Positions 8,247-16,256 of a stretch of DNA of 64,000 bases are shown here, piece after piece (positions within the stretch are counted from its first letter, which is position 1; the number at the start of each line of letters is the position of its first letter). Under the pieces are notes generated by a model. It saw nothing but the letters and a program-made list of their open reading frames with translations, did not search any database and was not told where the DNA came from. The translations under genes and the position numbers were made by a program. This DNA is from Agrococcus pavilionensis RW1 (GTDB taxonomy: Bacteria; Actinomycetota; Actinomycetes; Actinomycetales; Microbacteriaceae). The stretch lies in the NCBI RefSeq assembly GCF_000400485.1, contig NZ_ASHR01000004.1, positions 101,960 through 165,959 on the forward strand. The letters are read 5' to 3'.

Positions 8247-9539
8247 TCAGTAGGTCAGCAGCAGGTCTTCGAGCACGTCGGTGCCGAAGTCGAGCGCGTC
8301 GAGCGGCACCCGCTCGTCGACGCCGTGGAACATCGCGGCGAAGTCGAGGTCGGGCGTGAGCCGCAGGGGCGCGAACCCGTAGCCCGCGATGCCGAGCTCG
8401 GCGAGCGACTTGTTGTCGGTGCCGCCCGAGAGCATGTACGGCAGCACGGGCGCCTCGGGGTCGAAGCGGCCGAGCGAGGCGGCCATCGCGTCGACGAGCG
8501 CGCCGCCGAACGGGTGCTCGATGCCGATGTCGCCGTGCACGAGCTCGATCTCGATGCCCTCGCCGATGAGGTTTCGGATGGCGTCGATCGCCTCCCGCTC
8601 GCGGCCGGGCAGCGGGCGCACGTCGATGCGCGCCTCGGCGACCGAGGGGATGACGTTGTGCTTGTAGCCCGCGTCGAGCATCGTCGGGTTCGCCGTGTGG
8701 CGGAGGCTCGAGCGCAGGAAGCGCGAGACGGTGCCGGTGCGCTCGGCGACCGCGTCGGGGTCGTCGTCGTCGACGCCGAGCAGCGAGGCGACCCGCGCGA
8801 TGAGCTCGCGCGTCGTGTCGGTGAGCTCGACGGGGAACTCGTGCGCGCCGACCGCGGCGACCGCGGCGGCGAGCTTCGTCACCGCGTTGTCGCGCATGTG
8901 CTGCGAGCCGTGCGCGGCCGTGCCGCGAGCGCGGAGCAGGATCCACTGCAGCGCCTTCTCGCCCGTCTGGAGGAGGTAGGCGCGGCGGCCGCCGACCTCG
9001 ATCGAGTAGCCGCCGACCTCGCTGATCGCCTCGGTCGCGCCCTCGAAGAGCTCCGGGTGGTTGCGCACGAGCCACTGCGCCCCGTAGGCGCCGCCCGCCT
9101 CCTCGTCGGCGAAGAACGCGACGACGAGGCCGCGCCGGGGACGGCGGCCGCTCGCGAGGATGCGCTCGAGTGCCGCGAGGATCATCGCGTCCATCTGCTT
9201 CATGTCGACCGCGCCGCGGCCCCACAGCAGGCCGTCGCGGATCTCGCCCGCGAAGGGATCGACGCTCCACTCGCTCGCGTCGGCGGGCACGACGTCGAGG
9301 TGGCCGTGCACGACGAGCCGCGGCAGGCTCGGGTCCTCCCCGTCGATGCGGGCGACGACGCTCGCGCGGCGGGGCGCCGACTCGAAGGTCTCGCTCTCGA
9401 CGCCCATCGACGCGAGCACCGCGCTCACGTAAGCCGCCGCATCCGCCTCGCCGGACGATCGCCCACCGCCCCAGTTCTGCGTGTCGATGCGGATGAGGTC
9501 CCGGGCGAGCTGCACGGTGCGGGAGAGGCCATCGGTCAC
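8247..9539 (-). CDS. M20 family metallopeptidase (ArgE/DapE/CPG2-like)
   Basis: Zinc-dependent exopeptidase or deacylase of the M20 family; the substrate cannot be read from sequence. The 430-residue product has the metal site VVHGHLDVVPAD near residue 73, the catalytic Glu-Glu FADEEAGGAYGAQW near 138, a central dimerisation domain, and the late metal-binding His in GGTDNKS...FHGVDE. The GTG start is six bases after a TAGCCT hexamer with no ribosome site, so it is probably leaderless. It corresponds in position to mycobacterial Rv2141c, annotated DapE2, but a role in lysine synthesis is not supported here. Confidence 0.88.
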   Translation of the reverse strand: MTDGLSRTVQLARDLIRIDTQNWGGGRSSGEADAAAYVSAVLASMGVESETFESAPRRASVVARIDGEDPSLPRLVVHGHLDVVPADASEWSVDPFAGEIRDGLLWGRGAVDMKQMDAMILAALERILASGRRPRRGLVVAFFADEEAGGAYGAQWLVRNHPELFEGATEAISEVGGYSIEVGGRRAYLLQTGEKALQWILLRARGTAAHGSQHMRDNAVTKLAAAVAAVGAHEFPVELTDTTRELIARVASLLGVDDDDPDAVAERTGTVSRFLRSSLRHTANPTMLDAGYKHNVIPSVAEARIDVRPLPGREREAIDAIRNLIGEGIEIELVHGDIGIEHPFGGALVDAMAASLGRFDPEAPVLPYMLSGGTDNKSLAELGIAGYGFAPLRLTPDLDFAAMFHGVDERVPLDALDFGTDVLEDLLLTY

Positions 9540-9545
9540 CGCTCA

Positions 9546-9551
9546 AGGCTA
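9546..9551 (-). promoter_or_regulatory. -10 hexamer of the M20 peptidase gene (leaderless)
   Basis: TAGCCT on the minus strand, ending six bases before the GTG start at 9539. Confidence 0.55.
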
Positions 9552-9652
9552 GCCGCCCCGCACTCCCGGCCCCGTGCGCACCGGGTGGTCATCGACCCCC
9601 TCCGGAGCGTGCTAGAGTCATTTCTCGGTCCTGCAAAGGAAACCGACACTCT

Positions 9653-9738
9653 GCGCGGGTGGCGGAATTGGCAGACGCGCTAGCTTGAGGTGCTAGTGCC
9701 CGTATTAGGGCGTGGGGGTTCAAGTCCCCCCTCGCGCA
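9653..9738 (+). tRNA. tRNA-Leu (anticodon GAG)
   Basis: An 86-base class II tRNA. The acceptor arm GCGCGGG pairs with CTCGCGC (one G-U pair), the discriminator is A at 9738, and the 3' CCA is not encoded. The anticodon stem CTAGC/GCTAG closes the loop TTGAGGT, giving anticodon GAG, which reads CUC and CUU leucine codons. A long variable arm and a T-arm with GGTTCAAGTCC are present. A strong hairpin follows at 9743-9773. Confidence 0.97.
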
Positions 9739-9742
9739 CGAG

Positions 9743-9773
9743 AGAGGCCCGGAGCGATTCGCTCCGGGCCTCT
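9743..9773 (+). terminator. Intrinsic terminator of tRNA-Leu
   Basis: A perfect 14-base-pair stem (9743-9756 with 9760-9773) and a three-base loop start five bases after the tRNA. There is no long T-run, as is usual in high-GC Actinobacteria. Confidence 0.85.
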
Positions 9774-9820
9774 TCCCGTTCCTGGGGGAAGTCCCCCTCC
9801 CGCCGTCCAGCCGGCGCGGC

Positions 9821-9826
9821 TAGCGT
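9821..9826 (+). promoter_or_regulatory. -10 hexamer of the PspC-domain gene (leaderless)
   Basis: TAGCGT ending six bases before the ATG at 9833, with no ribosome site in between. Confidence 0.6.
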
Positions 9827-9832
9827 GAGCCC

Positions 9833-10075
9833 ATGGCCTCCATCTTCGACTCCATCCGCCGGGCGGGCTTCCGCCGCGGCCCGCAGCGGATCCTCGCCGG
9901 CATCTGCGGCGGCATCGCCGCGAAGACGCGCATCAACGTGTGGCTCGTGCGCCTCGTCACGCTGCTGCTGTTCGCGCTGCCGGTCGTCGGCTGGGGCCTC
10001 TACGCGGTCGTGTGGTTGCTGACGCCGAACCACCGCGGCTCGATCCCGCTCGAGCGCTGGCTCGGACGCGGCTGA
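9833..10075 (+). CDS. PspC-domain small membrane protein
   Basis: An 80-residue protein made almost entirely of one PspC domain: the GPQRILAGICGGIAAK entry motif at about residues 16-31, then a hydrophobic segment VTLLLFALPVVGWGLYAVVWLL (about 42-63) and the closing LTP. PspC domains anchor envelope-stress sensing in the phage-shock system, but actinobacterial single-domain versions have no assigned job. It stands alone between the tRNA terminator and convergent dinB, with no pspA or liaR-like partner. The ATG follows a TAGCGT hexamer by six bases, suggesting leaderless expression. Confidence 0.88.
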   Translation: MASIFDSIRRAGFRRGPQRILAGICGGIAAKTRINVWLVRLVTLLLFALPVVGWGLYAVVWLLTPNHRGSIPLERWLGRG

Positions 10076-10102
10076 CGCGGCAGGCGCCGCATCGCTCGCG
10101 GC

Positions 10103-11347
10103 TCAGTCGCCGCCGGAGGGTCCCGTGTCGTCGCGCTTCCGCTCGCGCCGCAGCATGCTCGCGGGTGCGACCGCGGCGGCGCCGAAGCGGTCGTGCACCG
10201 CGTCCATCGCGCGCTCCGCGCTCCCCCACGTCTCGGTGTCGTCCCACAGCAGCCCGTGATCGGCAGCGTCCTGCACCGAGCTCGCTCGCACGCCAAGGAG
10301 CCGCACGGGCGGGGGCTCGCCGAGCGCGTCGAGGAGCGACCACGCCGTCTCGACGAGCACGCGCGTGACGTCGGTCGCCTCCGGCAGCGTGCGCGAGCGC
10401 GTGATGGTGCGGAAGTCGTGGAACCGCACGGTGAGCGTCACGGTGCGCGCCTGCACGCCTGCGTCGCGGAGGCGCCGGCCGACGCCCGTCGCGAGCCGCA
10501 GGATCTCGCCCTGGAGCTCCGTGCGATCGACGACGTCGTGCGAGAACGTGTGGTTGTGGCCGAAGGTCTTCTCGTGACCTCGCTCGCGCACCTCGCGCGG
10601 ATCCCGCCCCCACGAGAGCTCGTGCAGGTGGCGGCCGGTCGCCTCGCCGAACCACGCCTCGAGCCGCTCGAGGGACGTGCGGGCGACGTCGCCGACGGTG
10701 TGGAGCCCGTAGCGCGCGAGGCGCTCCTGCTGCTTCGGCCCCACGCCCCAGATGGCGCTCGCGGGCTGCGGGTGGAGGAAGTCGAGCACGTGCTCGTCGG
10801 GCACGACGAGCAGCCCGTCGGGCTTCGCACGACCGGAGGCGAGCTTCGCGACGTGCTTCGTGCTCGCCGCGCCGACGGAGGCGACGAGACCCGTCTCGGC
10901 CCGGATGCGCTGCCGGAGCCCCGGTCCGATACGGTTCGCGCCGCCGGAGAGGCGACGCAGGCCCGCGATGCCGACGAAGGCCTCGTCGATGCCGAGCCGC
11001 TCGACGTCGGGCGAGACGTCGTCGAGGATGCCCATCACGTGCTTCGAGAGGCGCGAGTAGAGGTGGAAGTCGGGCTCGAGCACGATCGCGTTCGGGCACA
11101 GCCGCAGCGCTCGCCCCATCGGCATCGCGGAGTGCACGCCGTACTTGCGGGCCTCGTAGGTCGCGGCGGTGACGACCGAGCGCGTCGAGTCGTGGCCGAT
11201 CACGACCGGGAGCCCGACGAGGTCGGGCCTCGCGAGCAGCGACGCCGAGGCGAAGAACGCGTCGAGGTCGACGTGCAGGATCGTCGCGGTCGAGTCGTCG
11301 ACGTCGGGGCCCGAGACGAGCCGGTTCGACCCATCCTGCTTGCTCAC
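10103..11347 (-). CDS. dinB: DNA polymerase IV (Y-family translesion polymerase)
   Basis: Error-prone polymerase that copies past damaged template bases. The 414-residue product has the catalytic carboxylates in ILHVDLDAFFASAS (near residues 23-36) and LGIDEAFVGIAG (near 121), the thumb helix-hairpin-helix around WGVGPKQQERL, and the little-finger domain to about 370. I place the start at GTG 11347: the codon is preceded at exactly six bases by GACGAT, a weak -10 in the spacing seen at many genes here. An in-frame ATG at 11416 would add 23 residues that do not look like DinB. I see no typical beta-clamp peptide at the C-terminus. Confidence 0.88.
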   Translation of the reverse strand: MSKQDGSNRLVSGPDVDDSTATILHVDLDAFFASASLLARPDLVGLPVVIGHDSTRSVVTAATYEARKYGVHSAMPMGRALRLCPNAIVLEPDFHLYSRLSKHVMGILDDVSPDVERLGIDEAFVGIAGLRRLSGGANRIGPGLRQRIRAETGLVASVGAASTKHVAKLASGRAKPDGLLVVPDEHVLDFLHPQPASAIWGVGPKQQERLARYGLHTVGDVARTSLERLEAWFGEATGRHLHELSWGRDPREVRERGHEKTFGHNHTFSHDVVDRTELQGEILRLATGVGRRLRDAGVQARTVTLTVRFHDFRTITRSRTLPEATDVTRVLVETAWSLLDALGEPPPVRLLGVRASSVQDAADHGLLWDDTETWGSAERAMDAVHDRFGAAAVAPASMLRRERKRDDTGPSGGD

Positions 11348-11430
11348 GCATCCATCGTCCCACGCACCGGCGACACGGCTCCGAGACACCGCTCGATCGA
11401 CGACGGCGGAACGCACGGCAGGATGGAGGC

Positions 11431-12243
11431 ATGCAGCACCCAGGCCTCGAGCACCCGTTCACCCGCTACGTCGCGCTCGGCGACAGCTTCACCGAAGGAG
11501 TGGGCGACGAGGAGCCGAACCTGCCGAACGGCGTGCGCGGGTGGGCCGACCGGGTCGCGGAGGAGCTCGCGCGCTCGCGGCCCGACTTCGAGTACGCGAA
11601 CCTCGCGATCCGGGGCCGGCTGCTGCAGCAGATCGTCGACGAGCAGCTCGAGCCGGCGATCGCGCTCCAGCCAGACCTCGTGACGATCTCGGCGGGCGGC
11701 AACGACCTCATCCGGCCCGGCGGCGACCCCGACGCGCTCGCGGCGCGGCTCGACGAGGTCGTCGGGCGGCTGCGCGCGACGGGCGCCGAGGTCGTGCTCT
11801 TCAACGGCCCCGACATCGCGATGACGCCGGTGCTGCGCGCGATCCGCGGGAAGGTCGGCATCTACAACGCCAACCTGCACGGCGTCGCGGCGAAGCACGG
11901 CGCGGTGATCGCCGACATGTGGTCGGCGCGGCAGCTGCAGCAGCCGCAGATGTGGGCCGCCGACCGGCTGCACTTCTCAGCGCTCGGCCACCACGCGATC
12001 GCGATCATCGTGCTCGACGCGCTCGGCGTGCACCACGCGCTCGAGCCGATGGCGCCGGAGCCGCTGCCCGTGCGCACGTGGCAGCGCATGCGGCGCGACG
12101 ACCTGCAGTGGGCGCGCGAGCACCTCGCGCCCTGGGTGCTGCGACGGCTGCGCGGCCAGTCCTCCGGCGACACGATCTCGCCGAAGCGGCCCACCGCCGC
12201 GCCGGTCGTGCTGCCGCGCGACGACGAGGGCGCCGCCGGCTAG
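11431..12243 (+). CDS. SGNH/GDSL-family hydrolase
   Basis: Esterase- or lipase-like SGNH hydrolase with unknown substrate. The 270-residue product shows all blocks: block I ALGDSFTEGVGDE (nucleophile Ser near 16), block II/III with SAGGNDLIRPG (Gly/Asn oxyanion residues near 90) and block V DRLHFSALGHHAIA (catalytic Asp and His near 182-185). There is no signal peptide, so it is probably cytoplasmic. It ends on the same CTAG tetranucleotide that ends the convergent carboxypeptidase gene. GGAGG is only one base from the ATG, whereas CAGGAT ends six bases upstream, so initiation may be leaderless. Confidence 0.88.
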   Translation: MQHPGLEHPFTRYVALGDSFTEGVGDEEPNLPNGVRGWADRVAEELARSRPDFEYANLAIRGRLLQQIVDEQLEPAIALQPDLVTISAGGNDLIRPGGDPDALAARLDEVVGRLRATGAEVVLFNGPDIAMTPVLRAIRGKVGIYNANLHGVAAKHGAVIADMWSARQLQQPQMWAADRLHFSALGHHAIAIIVLDALGVHHALEPMAPEPLPVRTWQRMRRDDLQWAREHLAPWVLRRLRGQSSGDTISPKRPTAAPVVLPRDDEGAAG

Positions 12244-13499
12244 TCGAAGTACCAGCCGAGCACCTGCGGTGCGTTCGTGATGCGCCACCACGCGTCCGGG
12301 GGCGCCAGGAGGCTCGCGGTGCGCACGGGAGCGACCGTGTCGCCGCGCTCGAGCCGCACCTCGCCGACCGGCTGCGGCACGGCGCCCGCCTCGATCGGTT
12401 CGACCGTCGCGCTCCACCCGGGGGCGTCGTCGGCGAAGACGTGCGCGTCGAGCGGGGCGGTCGCGACCGCTCGCGTCGACGCTCCCCACGGCGCCCGGTA
12501 CTCGGCGACGACGGTGCCCGGCTCGACGATCGTGCGCGTGGCGAAGCTCGGCCACAGGCTCTCGAGCAGCCCGATCATCGCGGCGTCGGTCTCGTCGGCC
12601 GCGATCGTGCCCATCACGATTCCCACGACCCGGCGCTGCTCCCCGTCGACCTCGCGCGTGGCCGTGACGAAGAGGTTCCGCCCCCAGACCTTGAGCGTGC
12701 CGGTCTTGCCGCCGTCGATGTCGTGCTGGCCGAGGATGCGGTTCGTGTTGGGTGCGATGCCGATGCCGGGGATGCGCACCGACTCGAGCTGGATCGTCGC
12801 GAGCACGACGGGGTCGGCGACGGCCATGAGCGCGATGCGCGTGAGGTCGGGCGCGCTCGAGACGGAGCGGGCGTCGAGTCCGGCGGGATCGGCGAGCACC
12901 GTGTCGTCGAAGCCGTGCCGATCGGTCCAGGCGGCGGCCGCCGCGGCGAAGCCGTCCATGTCGCCGAACGCCCAATTGGCGAGCGACCAGATCGCGTTGC
13001 CGGCCGAGTCGACGAGCGACCACTCCACGAGGTCGCGCTGCGTCACCTGCATGCCGTCGAAGACCGGCGCGATGGGCGCGTTCTCGCGCACCGCTCGCGC
13101 TTGCGCCGCGACGTCGTCCGCGTCGAGCGTGATGACGGCGCCGCGCGAGTCGCCCTCGATCGGGTGCGCGTCGAGCACGACGAGCACGGTGACGAGCTTC
13201 GCGACGCTCGCCATCGGGTGCGCGTCCTCGCTCCCCCACGCCTCCCACACGTCGGGGCCGCCGTCGATGCCCACGACGCCGTAGCCGGCGGCGCGCGCTG
13301 CCTCGGGCCACGCGACCTGCGCGGCCGGCAGCTCGGCCGGCGCGGCCTCCACCGGCTCGCCCGCGACCGCCGGAGCGGGAGCGACGAGCACGGCGGCGGC
13401 GAGCGCGACGGCCGCGACGAGCGCGACGACGAGGAGCGAGCGCAGCAGCACGACGAGCGGATGCGTGCGGCGGGCGGCCGCGGGCGCGCGTGCGGTCAT
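12240..13499 (-). CDS. D-alanyl-D-alanine carboxypeptidase-like serine hydrolase (S11/PBP fold)
   Basis: Membrane-anchored penicillin-binding-type protein expected to trim peptidoglycan stem peptides. The 419-residue product has a signal anchor at about residues 14-46, the active-site SVAK at 98-101 and KTG at 265-267. The second motif is odd: the sequence reads S165-A-G-N168, so the Asn normally third in S-x-N sits one place later. This could mean altered activity or simply an unusual alignment. Start 13499 overlaps the upstream methyltransferase gene stop by four bases (ATGA). Its stop codon overlaps the convergent SGNH gene stop. Confidence 0.85.
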   Translation of the reverse strand: MTARAPAAARRTHPLVVLLRSLLVVALVAAVALAAAVLVAPAPAVAGEPVEAAPAELPAAQVAWPEAARAAGYGVVGIDGGPDVWEAWGSEDAHPMASVAKLVTVLVVLDAHPIEGDSRGAVITLDADDVAAQARAVRENAPIAPVFDGMQVTQRDLVEWSLVDSAGNAIWSLANWAFGDMDGFAAAAAAWTDRHGFDDTVLADPAGLDARSVSSAPDLTRIALMAVADPVVLATIQLESVRIPGIGIAPNTNRILGQHDIDGGKTGTLKVWGRNLFVTATREVDGEQRRVVGIVMGTIAADETDAAMIGLLESLWPSFATRTIVEPGTVVAEYRAPWGASTRAVATAPLDAHVFADDAPGWSATVEPIEAGAVPQPVGEVRLERGDTVAPVRTASLLAPPDAWWRITNAPQVLGWYFD

Positions 13500-14293
13500 C
13501 GCAGCGCCCACATCGCGACGGCGGCCGAGGCCGCGACGTTGAGCGAGTCGACGCCGTGGTGCATGGGGATGCGCACGACGCTGTCGGCGGCGGCGATCGC
13601 TCGCGCCGAGAGGCCAGGTCCCTCCGAGCCGAAGACGAGCGCGACGCGCTCCGCGGGCGCCGCCGCGTACTCGTCGAGGTCGACGGCGTCGTCGCGGAGC
13701 GCCATCGCGACGACCTCGAAGCCCGCGTCGTGGAAGACGGGGACGACTGCCTCGAGCGAGTCGATGCGCGCCCACGGCACCTGCAGCACCGTGCCCATCG
13801 AGACGCGCACGCTCCGCCGGTAGAGCGGATCCGCGCACGTCGAGGTCACGAGCACCGCGTCGCCGCCGATGCCGGCGACCGATCGGAACGCCGCGCCGAC
13901 GTTCGTGTGGTCGACGAGGCCGTCGAGCACGACGACGCGACGGGCGCGCTCGAGCAGCGCCGACGCATCCGGCAGCACGGGTCGGCGCATCGAGGCGAGC
14001 GCGCCTCGGTGCAGGTGGAAGCCCGTGATCTGCTCGAGCACGCCCTCGTCGCCGACGAAGACCGGTACGTCGAGGCCGCCGACGAGCCGCTCGACGTCGG
14101 GCAGCCAGCGCGGGGCGACGAGCACCGAGCGCGGCTCGTGGCCCGCGCGCAGCGCGCGCTCGAGCACCGTCTGCGACTCGGCGATGTAGAGGCCGCGCTC
14201 GGGCTCGGTGCGGCGGCGGAGGGCGACGTCGGTGAGCCCGACGAAGTCCTCGAGCCGGGGGTCGGCGAGCGAGTCGATCGACACGATCTGCAT
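13496..14293 (-). CDS. SpoU/TrmH-family RNA methyltransferase
   Basis: SPOUT-class 2'-O-ribose methyltransferase for rRNA or tRNA; the exact target is unknown. The 265-residue product has an N-terminal substrate-binding domain and a C-terminal trefoil-knot domain with motif 1 VDHTNVGAAFRSVAG near 128, motif 2 ALVFGSEGPGLS near 221 and motif 3 IPMHHGVDSLNVAASAAV near 244. The ATG at 14293 is preceded by GGGAG; a TATCCT hexamer at 14323-14328 may be its promoter. It is translationally coupled to the carboxypeptidase gene and divergent from the sirtuin gene. Confidence 0.9.
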   Translation of the reverse strand: MQIVSIDSLADPRLEDFVGLTDVALRRRTEPERGLYIAESQTVLERALRAGHEPRSVLVAPRWLPDVERLVGGLDVPVFVGDEGVLEQITGFHLHRGALASMRRPVLPDASALLERARRVVVLDGLVDHTNVGAAFRSVAGIGGDAVLVTSTCADPLYRRSVRVSMGTVLQVPWARIDSLEAVVPVFHDAGFEVVAMALRDDAVDLDEYAAAPAERVALVFGSEGPGLSARAIAAADSVVRIPMHHGVDSLNVAASAAVAMWALR

Positions 14294-14335
14294 GCGCTCC
14301 CAGCCTTCCCCCGCCGGGCTCGAGGATACCGGGGC

Positions 14336-14341
14336 TAGGGT
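14336..14341 (+). promoter_or_regulatory. -10 hexamer of the sirtuin gene (leaderless)
   Basis: TAGGGT ending seven bases before GTG 14349 and one base before GTG 14343. The spacing favours 14349 as a leaderless start. Confidence 0.5.
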
Positions 14342-14348
14342 CGTGACC

Positions 14349-15161
14349 GTGCTCGACACCGCCATCGACCTGCTGCGCGGTCGCCGCATCGCGGTCGTGA
14401 CCGGCGCGGGCATCTCGACCGACTCCGGCATCCCCGACTACCGGGGTGCCGGCGCGCCGCCGCGCAACCCCATGCTGTTCGAGACGTTCCTCGCGAGCGC
14501 TGACGCGCGACGCCGCTACTGGGCGGGCAGCCACCTCGGCTGGCAGCGCTTCGCCGGCGTGCAGCCCAACGAGGGCCACCGGGCGCTCGCGCGGCTCGAG
14601 CGCGCGGGGCTCACGACCGGCATCGCGACGCAGAACGTCGACGACCTGCACGAGCGCGCCGGCTCGACGAACGTGACGCACGTGCACGGGCAGCTCCACA
14701 CCGTCTCGTGCCTCGACTGCGGCACGACCTTCGACCGGCACCGGATCGCCGACGAGATCGAGCGGCTGAACTCGTGGATCCGCATGCCCGAGCGAGTGCG
14801 GCTCCAGCCCGACGGCGACGTCGAGATCGACGCGTCGCAGCGCTTCGAGGTGCCCGCGTGCCCGGTGTGCGGCGGCATCCTCAAGCCCGACGTCGTCTTC
14901 TTCGGCGAGCTCGTGCCCGTCGACGTCTTCGCCGCGGCGCGCGACATCGTCGCGGCGGGCGAGGTCGTGCTCGTCGCGGGCTCCTCGCTCGTCGTGAACT
15001 CCGGCACGCGGCTGCTCGAGGTCGCGCGGCGCGAGGACGTGCCGATCGTGATCGTCAACCGCGGGCCGACGAAGTGGGACGGCCGCGCGGCGGCGCGCGT
15101 CGAGGGTGGCACGAGCGAGTCGCTCTCCGCGATCGCCGACGCGCTCGGCGCGCCGGCCTGA
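14349..15161 (+). CDS. Sir2-family NAD-dependent protein deacylase
   Basis: Sirtuin that removes acyl groups from lysines using NAD. The roughly 270-residue product has the NAD-binding motif VVTGAGISTDSGIPDYRG near residue 16, TQNVDDLHERAGS near 98, catalytic His in VHGQL near 117, zinc cysteines in CLDCG and CPVCGG, and KPDVVFFGE and GSSLVVNSG for NAD. All four zinc cysteines are present. Two GTG codons (14343, 14349) are possible starts; 14349 fits the upstream TAGGGT. It is monocistronic, between a divergent methyltransferase gene and a convergent glycosyltransferase gene. No acetyl-CoA synthetase partner is nearby. Confidence 0.92.
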   Translation: MLDTAIDLLRGRRIAVVTGAGISTDSGIPDYRGAGAPPRNPMLFETFLASADARRRYWAGSHLGWQRFAGVQPNEGHRALARLERAGLTTGIATQNVDDLHERAGSTNVTHVHGQLHTVSCLDCGTTFDRHRIADEIERLNSWIRMPERVRLQPDGDVEIDASQRFEVPACPVCGGILKPDVVFFGELVPVDVFAAARDIVAAGEVVLVAGSSLVVNSGTRLLEVARREDVPIVIVNRGPTKWDGRAAARVEGGTSESLSAIADALGAPA

Positions 15162-15176
15162 GCCGCGACTGCGGCG

Positions 15177-16256
15177 TCAGCGCGCGCGGCGACGCGGCGA
15201 CGCCGCGGCGACCTGGGCGAGGAAGGCGCCGAGCCGCTCGGCTGAGGCGCGCCAGCTGAACCGCGCGGCCTGCTCGCGGGAGGCGCGCGAGACGGCCACC
15301 CACTCCCCCTCGAGGGCGCGCACGGCGCGCGCGAGCGCATCCGCGTCTCCCACCGGGAAGTAGCGCGCAGCGTCGCCCCCGACCTCGCGGAAGATCGCCG
15401 TGTCGGCGACGATCGCCGGCACGCCGAGGCTCATCGCCTCGAGCAGCGGGATGCCGAAGCCCTCGTCGCGCGACGCGTGCACGAGCGCCGTCGCGCTCCG
15501 CAGCAGCTCGGCGTACTCGGCGTCGGTGACGCCGTCGTGGAAGACGACGGATGCGCCTGCCGCGAGCCGCGTGAGCCGCTCGCGCGTCGCGGGATCGACG
15601 CGGCTGCACAGGTGCAGCTCGTGCTCGGGCAGCAGGCGCGCGGCGGCGACGAGCGTCTCGACGTCCTTGTAGGGCATGAACGAGCCCATGTAGACGAGCC
15701 GGCGAGTGGGCGGGGCGGCGTGCGCGACGGGCTCGCCGAGCGGCGCGAACGCGTTCGGGACGACCGCGACCGGGCGGCGCGTGAGCCGGTGCCGCTCGAT
15801 GAGGCCGCGCGTCGTCTCCGAGACCGTCACCACGCCGTCGACGGCGTTCAGCAGCATGCGCTGCGGCCCGAAGGAGCGGTGGTAGAGCCGCCACAGGAGC
15901 CGCACGGCGGCCGGCAGGCTCGGCGGCGGGGTCGGGTGGCGGTAGTAGATGAGGTCGTGCACGGTCGTCACGAGCGGCCACGCGCGGCCGATCGAGCCGA
16001 TCGTCTGCATCGGCGAGAACGCGACGTCGGCGCGCACGCGCCGCAGCCGCCACGACGCGAGCGGCTCGAGCGGGCCGGTCGGCGAGGGGCCGAGCACGTG
16101 CGGCAGGCGCGGGAGCATCGCGAGCTGCCGCTCGTCGCTCACGAGCATCGTGACGTCGTGGTCGCGGGCGAGCTCGGCGACGAGCTCGGCCGAGAAGCGC
16201 GAGATGCCGTCGTGCCGCTCGAGGCGCACGTAGCGGCAGTCGAACAGGATGCGCAT
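15177..16256 (-). CDS. Glycosyltransferase family 4-like protein
   Basis: GT-B fold glycosyltransferase of unknown donor and acceptor, predicted cytoplasmic. The 359-residue product shows the N-terminal ILFDCRYVR and HDGISRFS glycine-rich acceptor region, a TVHDLIYYRHP line near 95, and the C-terminal donor-site signature LVHASRDEGFGIPLLEAMSLG (near 270-290) followed by GVPAIVADTAIFREVGG. This is the E-x7-E-type retaining GT4 pattern. It shares one base with the upstream alpha/beta-hydrolase gene. The pair could act in a glycolipid or exopolysaccharide pathway; nothing local settles it. Confidence 0.87.
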   Translation of the reverse strand: MRILFDCRYVRLERHDGISRFSAELVAELARDHDVTMLVSDERQLAMLPRLPHVLGPSPTGPLEPLASWRLRRVRADVAFSPMQTIGSIGRAWPLVTTVHDLIYYRHPTPPPSLPAAVRLLWRLYHRSFGPQRMLLNAVDGVVTVSETTRGLIERHRLTRRPVAVVPNAFAPLGEPVAHAAPPTRRLVYMGSFMPYKDVETLVAAARLLPEHELHLCSRVDPATRERLTRLAAGASVVFHDGVTDAEYAELLRSATALVHASRDEGFGIPLLEAMSLGVPAIVADTAIFREVGGDAARYFPVGDADALARAVRALEGEWVAVSRASREQAARFSWRASAERLGAFLAQVAAASPRRRAR

